In this document: positions 38,527-50,475 of the stretch, one piece after another | Layout: each line of letters opens with the position of its first letter | Position numbering within the stretch: the stretch's first letter is position 1 | The notes under the pieces: model-generated | Databases searched by the model: none | Told to the model about the DNA's origin: nothing | What the model saw: only the letters and a program-made list of their open reading frames with translations | NCBI GenBank assembly: GCA_031761405.1 | Contig: JASEVX010000351.1 | Coordinates: forward strand, 1 to 64,000 | DNA length: 64,000 bases | From: Serripes groenlandicus | Lineage: Eukaryota > Mollusca > Bivalvia > Cardiida > Cardiidae | Reading direction: 5' to 3' | Made by a program: the position numbers and the translations under genes

Positions 38527-40478
38527 GTAATAACACATTATTTGGGAGTCAATAAGAACAATTAATATAGATAAAATTATTTATTTTAACTAAATTATGG
38601 TATTGGAATATATTTGGCTGCGGCTTCCTATATTTAACATTTATATTATACAATAAAGTTCTATTAAATAATAAACATTAACAAAATAGGTCGCCTTTAA
38701 ATTGCATTTGGCCGACCACAAAACCTCCAACAATTGAGGTGAAAGAAAACACAAGACCTCCACTTGAGGTACAAATAATTCAAAAAGCCACAATATTGGC
38801 TTAAATATCAATGTTCAATAAAATATTCCAATCTTTCACAGTTTTAAATTTACACAGTCACTAGAACTTTATAAAATGTTAAAGGCTTTATGAAATCAGT
38901 ACACATGTGTAAGAGACCGATCCTGGGTTAGCAGAAGTACGACTCATCACATATTAATCGCTGAATGCCTTCTGTAAACGGGTGATCCACAACCGAGGAA
39001 GCCGCGCCGTAGGTTAGAGCAGATACACAAATAATTCCCCCAATAGGTGTAACCAAGTAGTTGAACCTGAAATGAGCGAAAACAAAGCAGTATCCGAACA
39101 ATTTAAACACATGATAATGGGAGTGGTGGGTGGGTATTTTAATTAACAAACTTTTAAGAAATGATTTGCAGCCTTCTTTGACGAATTTGACCGGAAAAGA
39201 ACGTTTGCGATGCGTTATGTACACACGTACGTAATACTCTCAAATCAAAGCACTGTAAATACCGATAGGTATATCCCCCAAATAACATCTGCTATTTATT
39301 AGTCATAACAGCCATTATATCATATGTTTTGTTTGTGTGGTTAACATTTAACAATTTCTGTTTTCCCAATATTTATTTAAAATATAACTCCTCTGCAAAT
39401 CATTCCAACTGTGGTCATACTCAGGTATATTGTCCTATTTGTATATATCAATGAATGTGGCAATACAACTGCATGTGGTGATAATGCATCCAGTACTAAC
39501 ACAGAAGGCAGTTATTTTTGTGTCTGTTATGAAGGGTATACTGAGGAATGGAATAGTATGTAAAGGAATAAATGCGTATTTACCTTAATTATAAATGTGT
39601 ACGGTCGTGTATTTACTGTTAAATCTAAATGTGTGCAAGTATGTTCCTGCATTTATCTTAAATATACAAGTGTACAAGTATGATCGCGTATTTGCCTTAA
39701 AGATACATGTGTTCATTATGTAATTACTGTTAAATATAATTATGTGCAGGTAAAACAGTGCATTTGATGTTAAATATAAATGAAATGAAATGAATGATAT
39801 TGTAATATAAGGCCTCTAGTCCAGGTTGTTGGTGCTTCTGTGGTAGCGTTTTTGGTTGTTGGGGCCAGTTTTTAGCGTGTATGGTTGTTGGTGCTATTAA
39901 TACTTAATAGAATGTTGTTAATGAATGTGTATTGATAAAGCTTTCTATAAAACCAAACGTTTCTTTTAGAGAAGAATTTTTAAAGCACTGTTGGAAGGAA
40001 TAAAATGCTCAAAACGATCAACTTCTCGACGTGTTGATGTTAAAAGTAATCGTTGTGCTTCGTGTGCTAATGTAGTATGTTATTTGAAGATTAAGTATTC
40101 AGTTTTATATGGTACCATTGTAGTGTTTTTCATTGCACATGCACATATTGTCATTTCATTGCGTTGATTGTGTAATACATAATCGTTCGATTTTAAGATT
40201 TACTGAGACAGCCCCGTGCATAGGTTTACCTCTGCTATATCAGGATATTATAAGTATGCATCTTTATGGAAATGGCTAATCATATTTGAAAAGTAACTGT
40301 CATTGAAAACGTTAATCTAGAAATAAGTATTTGACTCAACAAAGGCATACAATTCATTAAAAAATAATGACTCAATAATGACGCATTGAACTAAAATTAA
40401 CGATAACGATTATTTCATCTGTACACAATTTATATTAATGATGAAAGCTAATTTACCTATAATCTATTTTATTTAAAG

Positions 40479-40604
40479 ATGTGGATGAGTGTCTGGACCC
40501 ACAACTGAATAACTGCAGTACTAACGCCACGTGTACCAATATCGATGGAGGTTTTGAATGTGCATGTAATGATGGATTTAACGGAACAGGAACAGTTTGT
40601 GCAG
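40479..40604 (+). CDS. cbEGF domain exon, U18
   Basis: Consensus exon. Unit 38869-40946 has a single noticed private change, GGCCTCTAG near 39811. Confidence 0.85.
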
Positions 40605-42555
40605 GTAATAACACATTATTTGGGAGTCAATAAGAACAATTAATATAGATAAAATTATTTATTTTAACTAAATTATGGTATTGGAATATATTTGGCTGCG
40701 GCTTCCTATATTTAACATTTATATTATACAATAAAGTTCTATTAAATAATAAACATTAACAAAATAGGTCGCCTTTAAATTGCATTTGGCCGACCACAAA
40801 ACCTCCAACAATTGAGGTGAAACAAAACACAAGACCTCCACTTGAGGTACAAATAATTCAAAAAGCCACAATATTGGCTTAAATATCAATGTTCAATAAA
40901 ATATTCCAATCTTTCACAGTTTTAAATTTACACAGTCACTAGAACTTTATAAAATGTTAAAGGCTTTATGAAATCAGTACACATGTGTAAGAGACCGATC
41001 CTGGGTTAGCAGAAGTACGACTCATCACATATTAATCGCTGAATGCCTTCTGTAAACGGGTGATCCACAACCGAGGAAGCCGCGCCGTAGGTTAGAGCAG
41101 ATACACAAATAATTCCCCCAATAGGTGTAACCAAGTAGTTGAACCTGAAATGAGCGAAAACAAAGCAGTATCCGAACAATTTAAACACATGATAATGGGA
41201 GTGGTGGGTGGGTATTTTAATTAACAAACTTTTAAGAAATGATTTGCAGCCTTCTTTGACGAATTTGACCGGAAAAGAACGTTTGCGATGCGTTATGTAC
41301 ACACGTACGTAATACTCTCAAATCAAAGCACTGTAAATACCGATAGGTATATCCCCCAAATAACATCTGCTATTTATTAGTCATAACAGCCATTATATCA
41401 TATGTTTTGTTTGTGTGGTTAACATTTAACAATTTCTGTTTTCCCAATATTTATTTAAAATATAACTCCTCTGCAAATCATTCCAACTGTGGTCATACTC
41501 AGGTATATTGTCCTATTTGTATATATCAATGAATGTGGCAATACAACTGCATGTGGTGATAATGCATCCAGTACTAACACAGAAGGCAGTTATTTTTGTG
41601 TCTGTTATGAAGGGTATACTGAGGAATGGAATAGTATGTAAAGGAATAAATGCGTATTTACCTTAATTATAAATGTGTACGGTCGTGTATTTACTGTTAA
41701 ATCTAAATGTGTGCAAGTATGTTCCTGCATTTATCTTAAATATACAAGTGTACAAGTATGATCGCGTATTTGCCTTAAAGATACATGTGTTCATTATGTA
41801 ATTACTGTTAAATATAATTATGTGCAGGTAAAACAGTGCATTTGATGTTAAATATAAATGAAATGAAATGAATGATATTGTAATATAAGGCCTCCAGTCC
41901 AGGTTGTTGGTGCTTCTGTGGTAGCGTTTTTGGTTGTTGGGGCCAGTTTTTAGCGTGTATGGTTGTTGGTGCTATTAATACTTAATAGAATGTTGTTAAT
42001 GAATGTGTATTGATAAAGCTTTCTATAAAACCAAACGTTTCTTTTAGAGAAGAATTTTTAAAGCACTGTTGGAAGGAATAAAATGCTCAAAACGATCAAC
42101 TTCTCGACGTGTTGATGTTAAAAGTAATCGTTGTGCTTCGTGTGCTAATGTAGTATGTTATTTGAAGATTAAGTATTCAGTTTTATATGGTACCATTGTA
42201 GTGTTTTTCATTGCACATGCACATATTGTCATTTCATTGCGTTGATTGTGTAATACATAATCGTTCGATTTTAAGATTTACTGAGACAGCCCCGTGCATA
42301 GGTTTACCTCTGCTATATCAGGATATTATAAGTATGCATCTTTATGGAAATGGCTATTATATTTGAAAAGTAACTGTCATTGAAAACGTTAATCTAGAAA
42401 TAAGTATTTTGCTCAACAAAGGCATACAATTCATTAAAAAATAATGACTCAATAATGACGCATTGAACTAAAATTAACGATAACGATTATTTCATCTGTA
42501 CACAATTTATATTAATGATGAAAGCTAATTTACCTATAATCTATTTTATTTAAAG

Positions 42556-42681
42556 ATGTGGATGAGTGTCTGGACCCACAACTGAATAACTGCAGTACTA
42601 ACGCCACGTGTACCAATATCGATGGAGGTTTTGAATGTGCATGTAATGATGGATTTAACGGAACAGGAACAGTTTGTGCAG
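42556..42681 (+). CDS. cbEGF domain exon, U19
   Basis: Consensus exon. Unit 40947-43023 has GCTATTAT and TATTTTGCTC but not AATTACTG, the same combination as V3. It is the last EGF exon before the altered acceptor-linked frame in U20. Confidence 0.85.
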
Positions 42682-44124
42682 GTAATAACACATTATTTGG
42701 GAGTCAATAAGAACAATTAATATAGATAAAATTATTTATTTTAACTAAATTATGGTATTGGAATATATTTGGCTGCGGCTTCCTATATTTAACATTTATA
42801 TTATACAATAAAGTTCTATTAAATAATAAACATTAACAAAATAGGTCGCCTTTAAATTGCATTTGGCCGACCACAAAACCTCCAACAATTGAGGTGAAAC
42901 AAAACACAAGACCTCCACTTGAGGTACAAATAATTCAAAAAGCCACAATATTGGCTTAAATATCAATGTTCAATAAAATATTCCAATCTTTCACAGTTTT
43001 AAATTTACACAGTCACTAGAACTTTATAAAATGTTAAAGGCTTTATGAAATCAGTACACATGTGTAAGAGACCGATCCTGGGTTAGCAGAAGTACGACTC
43101 ATCACATATTAATCGCTGAATGCCTTCTGTAAACGGGTGATCCACAACCGAGGAAGCCGCGCCGTAGGTTAGAGCAGATACACAAATAATTCCCCCAATA
43201 GGTGTAACCAAGTAGTTGAACCTGAAATGAGCGAAAACAAAGCAGTATCCGAACAATTTAAACACATGATAATGGGAGTGGTGGGTGGGTATTTTAATTA
43301 ACAAACTTTTAAGAAATGATTTGCAGCCTTCTTTGACGAATTTGACCGGAAAAGAACGTTTGCGATGCGTTATGTACACACGTACGTAATACTCTCAAAT
43401 CAAAGCACTGTAAATACCGATAGGTATATCCCCCAAATAACATCTGCTATTTATTAGTCATAACAGCCATTATATCATATGTTTTGTTTGTGTGGTTAAC
43501 ATTTAACAATTTCTGTTTTCCCAATATTTATTTAAAATATAACTCCTCTGCAAATCATTCCAACTGTGGTCATACTCAGGTATATTATCCTATTTGTATA
43601 TATCAATGAATGTGGCAATACAACTGCATGTGGTGATAATGCATCCAGTACTAACACAGAAGGCAGTTATTTTTGTGTCTGTTATGAAGGGTATACTGAG
43701 GAATGGAATAGTATGTAAAGGAATAAATGCGTATTTACCTTAATTATAAATGTGTACGGTCGTGTATTTACTGTTAAATCTAAATGTGTGCAAGTATGTT
43801 CCTGCATTTATCTTAAATATACAAGTGTACAAGTATGATCGCGTATTTGCCTTAAAGATACATGTGTTCATTATGTAATTACTGTTAAATATAATTATGT
43901 GCAGGTAAAACAGTGCATTTGATGTTAAATATAAATGAAATGAAATGAATGATATTGTAATATAAGGCCTCCAGTCCAGGTTGTTGGTGCTTCTGTGGTA
44001 GCGTTTTTGGTTGTTGGGGCCAGTTTTTAGCGTGTATGGTTGTTGGTGCTATTAATACTTAATAGAATGTTGTTAATGAATGTGTATTGATAAAGCTTTC
44101 TATAAAACCAAACGTTTCTTTTAG

Positions 44125-44324
44125 AGAAGAATTTTTTTAAAACACTATTGGAAGGAATAAAATGCATAAAACGATCAACTTCTCGACGTGTTGATGTTAA
44201 AAGTAATCGTTGTGCTTCGTGTGCTAATGTAGTTTGTTATTTGAAGATTAAGTATTCAGTTTTATATGGTACCATTGTAGTGTTTTTCATTGCAAATGCA
44301 CATATTGTCATTTCATTGCGTTGA
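44125..44324 (+). CDS. Possible terminal exon in edge unit U20 (phase-1 open)
   Basis: Two extra T (seven instead of five after GAA) shift the frame behind the TTTCTTTTAG acceptor (ending 44124). A phase-1 splice from an EGF donor now stays open for 66 residues to TGA (44322-44324). In every other unit that phase stops after four residues. The product would start E-K-N-F-F-K, contain RCASCANVVCYLK, and end in a ~22-residue hydrophobic run (YSVLYGTIVVFF then IANAHIVISL) before a final Arg. It could be a membrane-like or hydrophobic tail placed after U19's EGF exon. I do not recognise the sequence. AATAAA lies inside this frame, which argues against it. It may be chance drift in an edge unit. 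Confidence 0.3.
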
Positions 44325-44634
44325 TTGTGTAATACATAATCTTTCGATTTTAAGATTTACTGAGACAGCCCCGTGCATAGGTTTACCTCTGCTATATCAG
44401 GATATTATAAGTATGCATCTTTATGGAAATGGCTATTATATTTGAAAAGTAACTGTCATTGAAAACGTTAATCTAGAAATAAGTATTTGACTCAACAAAG
44501 GCATACAATTCATTAAAAAATAATGACTCAATAATGACGCATTGAACTAAAATTAACGATAACGATTATTTCATCTGTACACAATTTATATTAATGATGA
44601 AAGCTAATTTACCTATAATCTATTTTATTTAAAG

Positions 44635-44760
44635 ATGTGGATGAGTGTCTGGACCCACAACTGAATAACTGCAGTACTAACGCCACGTGTACCAATATCG
44701 ATGGAGGTTTTGAATGTGCATGTAATGATGGATTTAACGGAACAGGAACAGTTTGTGCAG
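44635..44760 (+). CDS. cbEGF domain exon, U20 (last of array 1)
   Basis: The exon is still consensus although unit 43024-45102 is the most diverged. Changes include ATTATCC near 43586, TTTTTTTAAAACACTATT near 44132, GCATAAAACG near 44164, AGTTTGTT near 44232, TTGCAAATGC near 44290, ATCTTTCG near 44339 and ATCAAAGTTC near 45042. All noticed changes fall outside the exon. Confidence 0.85.
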
Positions 44761-45102
44761 GTAATAACACATTATTTGGGAGTCAATAAGAACAATTAAT
44801 ATAGATAAAATTATTTATTTTAACTAAATTATGGTATTGGAATATATTTGGCTGCGGCTTCCTATATTTAACATTTATATTATACAATAAAGTTCTATTA
44901 AATAATAAACATTAACAAAATAGGTCGCCTTTAAATTGCATTTGGCCGACCACAAAACCTCCAACAATTGAGGTGAAACAAAACACAAGACCTCCACTTG
45001 AGGTACAAATAATTCAAAAAGCCACAATATTGGCTTAAATATCAAAGTTCAATAAAATATTCCAATCTTTCACAGTTTTAAATTTACACAGTCACTAGAA
45101 CT

Positions 45103-46240
45103 TTAATATGGAAAAGGCATAGCCTCAAAACGAGCAAAAAAACAGAACAGAACAAGATATTACATAATACTATCAAACAGAAGAAACATATCAAAAACCT
45201 TTCAATTATTCTTACAAATCAGAACAGTTACATTTTATCAAAGAGCTCTTTGGTCTTTATGACCAGGGCCTTTTGTATAATCCATGCTCAATCCTGAAGG
45301 ATATTTGTAGTAAGTCACAAAATAAGCTCTCTGGGTCACTAAAACAGAAAGGAGTTGCTCTGAATCTAAAGAACTTATTGTTTCCATCTAAAGCGGTCCA
45401 AACATCCACCTTTATCGCTCTAGAGACTTACCTGCTAGACTGTCAGATGACAGATACAATGTAATCTGCAGTATCTAGAATATAGTTCCAACGTTGTACA
45501 TTGAAGTTTTAAAACCAACACAAATTGAGACATGACTAGAGGGGACTATATAAAAAAGTTCCAACTCTGATCATATCCCGGGTCGTGAAAGTTCATGGTG
45601 TTGGCAAGTCTTTTCTTCACTGATCATCCTTCAGATCCCGGATGTGGTCGGATGGATGTCTCCTCTAAATTGTCAGATACTCAAAACTCTCAATGTTAAA
45701 CTACTGTTTTAGTTATTATAAGATGAAATGGAATGTTTAATTTTTACACAAATAATTTTAATATAATTATATATTGCACTTGTTAATTGATTGTTGGGAT
45801 GGGTCCACTGGGACACGTCTGTTTTGAACCACAGACACGTCTTAGTGGAAGCATCTCTACAATGGTCAAATCACTATTGTTTACAATTTTAAGCCATGGG
45901 AAAATCACATTCCAAAGTGATGACATCATCATATCTATTTCCCTCATAGCGTTTTACTAACAACTCTATTTTTTGTCTAATAAATCATAGAATACAAATT
46001 TATTTAGCGGGATTCATTCTGTGATTGAAAGCTCTGTCCCAGTATAACCTAATGCACCTTTTATGGATGAATTCTCCAACAATTTTTCAGTCTATTTTTA
46101 CCTTTGTTATATTCTCCCATCTGCAAAATGTAATACATTGTATGGGGTTGACAAGGTATATTTATTAACCTAGTTTTTGACCTCACATGATCCAGTTTTG
46201 AACTTGGGAAAGATTTGATAGAGATAAATGTTCTGATAAA
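45103..46240. other. Spacer between array 1 and the next leader
   Basis: At 45102-45105 the unit sequence ends (CACTAGAACTTTA) and passes into unrelated DNA. Open frames at 45273-45464 (+) and 46061-46243 (-) use non-ATG starts or are short, and neither is recognised. No EGF coding, AG-flanked exon or RNA gene is evident. The block 45540-45700, with CCCGGGTCGTG and GGATGGATGTCTCCTC, looks like an interspersed repeat, class unknown. Confidence 0.6.
45804..45849. repeat. Imperfect 46-bp palindrome in spacer
   Basis: Two 19-nt arms (45804-45822 and 45831-45849) pair at about 15 of 19 positions around an 8-nt loop. The outer TCCACT/AGTGGA and the loop-proximal GTCTGT/ACAGAC are perfect. It also contains the direct repeat GACACGTCT twice. 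It may be the fold of a small element. Confidence 0.6.
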
Positions 46241-46625
46241 CATTCAATAAAATTGGATGCCAAATGTTGCCTGTAGAGTGTTCACAAGGCAATTGGTGTT
46301 GATGCCCGACAGATGGACAAAATGTGATCACAAGAGATCACCTGGAGCACTTTGTGCTCAGGTGAGCTAAATAAAACTAGAATGGAGTGCTCCCCTGAGC
46401 ACGTGTGTCACCTGCCGGGGCCTTGACAGAAAAGGGGCAATAACTCTGATATAAAGAATATTTGGATTATCCCCCTTTTGTGAACCAATCACACACATTG
46501 ATATAAACATTTGTCAGAAGTTTCAATGTAATCCTTTGAGTAGAAAAAAAGTTATTTGAAAACGTGATGAAAAAGTGTGACAGACAGACGGACGACAGAC
46601 AGCGGACAAAAAAAAATATATATAA
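46241..46625. mobile_element. Second copy of the bivalve-type dispersed repeat
   Basis: Same as 1-385 at an offset of 46,240, with both hairpins intact (46339-46364 and 46387-46402). Confidence 0.5.
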
Positions 46626-49600
46626 TTTAAACAATTTGATTTGTTTTAAACAAAATGTTTGAAAATAACTGTAAATTAGCTCTTATACCTCTCCCATGTA
46701 CATATGCATATGCTCTCATATGCAGAAGAAGGTTTAATTCCTAGACAAAATTGAAAACACTTTGGCAAACATAGAAATTGCTTGGTTAGAATAATTTCTG
46801 CTTTTTTCATAATGTTTTCAAAAGTGGTCAGCTGCAGAGTTGTCAGAAAACGTATATATATTTATTCAAATTTCTCAGATGTAGAGACTGTAAATTTAAT
46901 CTAATCACTGTCTGATATTTTAATGTTGTGTTGTATCTAATCATACTGTTGCACAGGCTACTATTAATCTAAACTAATGTAATCATATGTAACTAAAGAA
47001 ACTGTATTTAAATTTTACTGCAAAGACTTCAAAATGGTACTAATGGCTTTCCCTTAAAAAGTGTTGATAGCAGGTTAAAACACCCTACAAACAAGCACGG
47101 TAAAGAGATTTACATGTAAAGTAAAATTCAGACATTAATTAACAAGACAATTGAACCCATAGTCAATACAGAAGCAAATATTCACTACCTTGTATATTTT
47201 TAAACATGTGGATTACTTTGATAACTGAAATAACCTATTTTGGTTGCTTCAGTCATTATCCATGTTTGGAAAAAACAATTTGTTAACTTCAATGTTCAGA
47301 GCTCAAGAAATGGCATATTTTGCATGTTATTAAAGCCTTATTTCACATCCTAATGCTAATGTTACAGCTAAATTACTCAAAAGAATCATCAGAGTGAGAC
47401 CAGTCTTTGAGTAGTTACTGTACCCACAACATAGGATTAAATGAGTGCTAACTGAGATATTGTGGAAGTAATTAAGACCTGCTTACTCTTCCTTACATAG
47501 TTCTTTGGCTGTTGCAGTCAATGTTGTATGAAGGGCTAAACTCAGGCAATGAAAGAAGAAATTTCCATCACAATGCTGAATGGGAACATCCTTGACTGGA
47601 TATAAAGTCAATACATTGTGGAGTTATAAAAAAAGCCATTGAATTTGGATATGTAGAGGCATGTTTGGAACTAATTAGTGTAATGTAAGTGAACAAACAT
47701 AATACAAAGAAACGCAAAAACTGACACTAAATCGGTAAGATTGTAGATCAGGCAGGCCAAATGTCAAAGTTCTAGTCACCATTTCATTTTCAATGTATGG
47801 AGAAAGCAGATAAACCAGCCAGCTGTGATGTTTGAGTAGAAGTGTAACCAAACAATGGCAGGGCGAAAAACTAACAAGACCTAATGACAGGATGTCTTTT
47901 TATTATCGTAAAAACCTGAATTAAAACCCCCCAGAAAATTCACTACTTGTTGGATTGACTTGTCATTGGTTCAAACCTGTGCAACTTGGATTGGAAAATG
48001 AATTGACTCTGACACAGATCTGCCAATGGACCCAACAATTAATCACTAATAATTAATCAGCTGATCCATTGGTTAAATGAATATAAATGATATAATTATA
48101 AATTGGTATGAACAAGATATTCAGAAATCTAATCTTCATACATAATTAAATAACAATTATACAATGAATGTGATGCAAAATTACATCATATATATGAACA
48201 AAGAATATCATCAGTGGTTTTAATTAAATTTACTTATCAGAAAAGCAGATAAACAAAAGACGACATACACTGTGGACAACTTCACATATGACTATGAGTG
48301 CGATACACATTTGGAACGCAATCCCAGTTTCATTTTAGGCAACAAAAAGCAATGAACATGTCTGACATAATAAGAATGTTGCAAGGTGCTTACTATACTA
48401 TATGTATAATTGCGATTGTGAGGTTGCAGCCCAAACTTGAATTATGGCCCAGCAAAACACTCCTTATCTGCACAATTTGGTTTGGTTTGGTTTCAAACAA
48501 ATAGTCACTCTAACCAGAACCTTGTGAAATGTTAACAAGATCTAACGTTTCGCCCCAATATGGTTTTGTGACAACTAGACATATGAAAGTAATATAACAG
48601 ACCTGTGACAAACTTATCTCCTAGAACGAAGAACATTCTCAATTTTTCCTGTCACTTGTTTCATAAAGGCCATTGAAATCATTTAGCAGCCGCCCACCTG
48701 CTTCCTTTAATCATCATCATGATCATGCCATTTGCATACAATAGTTTGTGAAATGTGGGCCGTGACAGGTTTGCTGACAGGTTTGCGCAAGCCACTTTTC
48801 GCATGCATGACTTTTCGTAAAATAGCTGTTGCCATCAAATGTTTATGCAGTGCTAAACTCAGGCAATGAAAAATGCAATTTCATTCACTGGGAACATCCG
48901 CGACTGCATACAAAACATCTAGAATTCTTATATATTATAATGTTTGTAAATGAACAAATGTGATGTTTATTTGCAAAAAATGCACTCGGTATTAAAGAAA
49001 AACGCTATAATTGACACTTACTTGATAAACGTGTAGATCCGGCGGGCGAAATCTAGTAACCGATTCGCTTTCAATGTATCAAAAATGCAGGAAACCAGCC
49101 AGTGACTGTGCTTGATTATGTATTCTGGGTGTTATCCCTAAATGTAAATAATTTATTATTTGAGATACATATTAGACAAACCAAGGAACAAACAAAATAA
49201 TCTAGGAGTTAATGATGACTTTTCCGCGCTAGATTATCGCGCACCTGTACTGAAGTTCTCTCATAGCAACAAAGGAACATTCTTATTTTACCGGTCACTT
49301 GTTACATAAAATAAACCTGATTGCACTTGATTCTGTTGTCAAAATTTTGTATTTGAAGGGGAAGTACGTTTTATTCAGACACTGGACTATAATTTTAAGC
49401 CTTTGTGGCTTTATATTGTTATACAATGACATTCACAACATTTCGAGTTGCACTGAAGACAGTTCCTTGACAACAAAGCCTTCGTCGCTGCGGACTACTC
49501 AGATAAACAATAAATGTTCTTGTTTAATTTATCTACGCCAATCATTTATAAGAAATGTCTTAAAAATATGAGATGATGAATAACCATAACACTTTAACGA

Positions 49601-49780
49601 ATGCATCAACAAAAAGATTTTAATTTTCGAATTATATCCAATCAGAGCGTGGGCTGCGAACCTGAAAGTCGCCCATGAAATGACATCCGGAAAAAAGGCC
49701 ATACTGATTTTAATTTAACATTGAATTCTGATATATATCTTGATCTTGACTAAAGATGGCAATCGGCCTCGCTGTGCTCG
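46626..49780. other. Second leader copy, no supported gene
   Basis: It repeats 386-3544. The old direct repeats A and C are present again (about 47508-47838, 48826-49116, 48601-48667 and 49243-49310). The 1-bp loss near 48741 breaks the short open frame seen at 2437-2634 in the first copy, supporting a non-coding reading. Confidence 0.7.
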
Positions 49781-50356
49781 TTATAAAATGTTAAAGGCTT
49801 TATGAAATCAGTACACATGTGTAAGAGACCGATCCTGGGTTAGCAGAAGTACGACTCATCACATATTAATCGCTGAATGCCTTCTGTAAACGGGTGATCC
49901 ACAACCGAGGAAGCCGCGCCGTAGGTTAGAGCAGATACACAAATAATTCCCCCAATAGGTGTAACCAAGTAGTTGAACCAGAAATGAGCGAAAACAAAGC
50001 AGTATCCGAACAATTTAAACACATGATAATGGGAGTGGTGGGTGGGTATTTTAATTAACAAACTTTTAAGAAATGATTTGCAGCCTTCTTTGACGAATTT
50101 GACCGGAAAAGAACGTTTGCGATGCGTTATGTACACACGTACGTAATACTCTCAAATCAAAGCACTGTAAATACCGATAGGTATATCCCCCAAATAACAT
50201 CTGTTATTTATTAGTCATAACAGCCATTATATCATATGTTTTGTGTGTGTGGTTAACATTTAACAATTTCTGTTTTCCCAATATTTATTTAAAATATAAC
50301 TCCTCTGCAAATCATTCCAACTGTGGTCATACTCAGGTATATTGTCCTATTTGTAT

Positions 50357-50475
50357 ATAGCAATGAATGTGGCAATACAACTGCATGTGGTGATAATGCA
50401 TCCAGTACTAACACAGAAGGCAGTTATTTTTGTGTCTGTTATGAAGGGTATACTGAGGAATGGAATAGTATGTAA
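50357..50475 (+). pseudogene. Decayed EGF-like exon, V1, with a new AG
   Basis: TATATATC of other units is TATATAG-C here, changing Ile to Ser in the EGF frame and creating an AG at 50359-50360. From 50361 to the GTAAAG donor (50472) is 111 nt, phase 1 at both ends, but it reads in a frame that destroys the EGF skeleton. Cys 3 and Cys 6 are absent as in all copies. Confidence 0.6.

Larger units (their letters stand above)
3545..45102 (+). repeat. Array 1: 20 tandem ~2078-bp EGF-exon units (U1-U20)
   Basis: Unit starts are 3545, 5623, 7701, 9779, 11857, 13937, 16015, 18092, 20170, 22247, 24325, 26403, 28480, 30558, 32636, 34714, 36792, 38869, 40947 and 43024. Most units are 2078 bp. U7, U9, U12, U17 and U19 are 2077 bp because of a 1-bp loss (GCTAATCAT to GCTATTAT). 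U5 is 2080 bp through an extra AT in a hairpin loop, and U20 is 2079 bp. Units differ by only a few bases each, pointing to recent amplification or continuing homogenisation. The edge units U1 and U20 differ most. Confidence 0.97.
1..46240. repeat. Higher-order repeat period 1 (leader + 20-unit array + spacer)
   Basis: The base order at 1 onward reappears at 46241 onward, giving a period of 46,240 bp. This period holds a 3,544-bp leader, an array of 20 units and an 1,138-bp spacer. Position 1 is only the window edge: the repeat phase is arbitrary, and a further copy may lie to the left. Confidence 0.95.

Noticed and set aside
3545..45102. CRISPR array or bacterial tandem gene array
   Set aside because: Unit length is about 2 kb with exon-intron structure and splice sites. 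There are no short direct repeats with unique spacers and no cas genes.
3545..45102. Ribosomal RNA, histone or snRNA gene cluster
   Set aside because: No rRNA, histone or snRNA sequence is visible in the unit. The only coding signal is EGF.
45273..45464. 63-codon + strand frame in the spacer
   Set aside because: TTG start, no homology recognised. Likely chance or interspersed-repeat sequence.
45540..45700. tRNA-derived SINE, suggested by CCCGGGTCGTG near a B-box-like stretch
   Set aside because: No proper A box or B box pair and no foldable tRNA cloverleaf could be found by eye.
46061..46243. 60-codon minus-strand frame crossing the spacer/leader boundary
   Set aside because: Short, no recognised features, and it spans the repeat junction.
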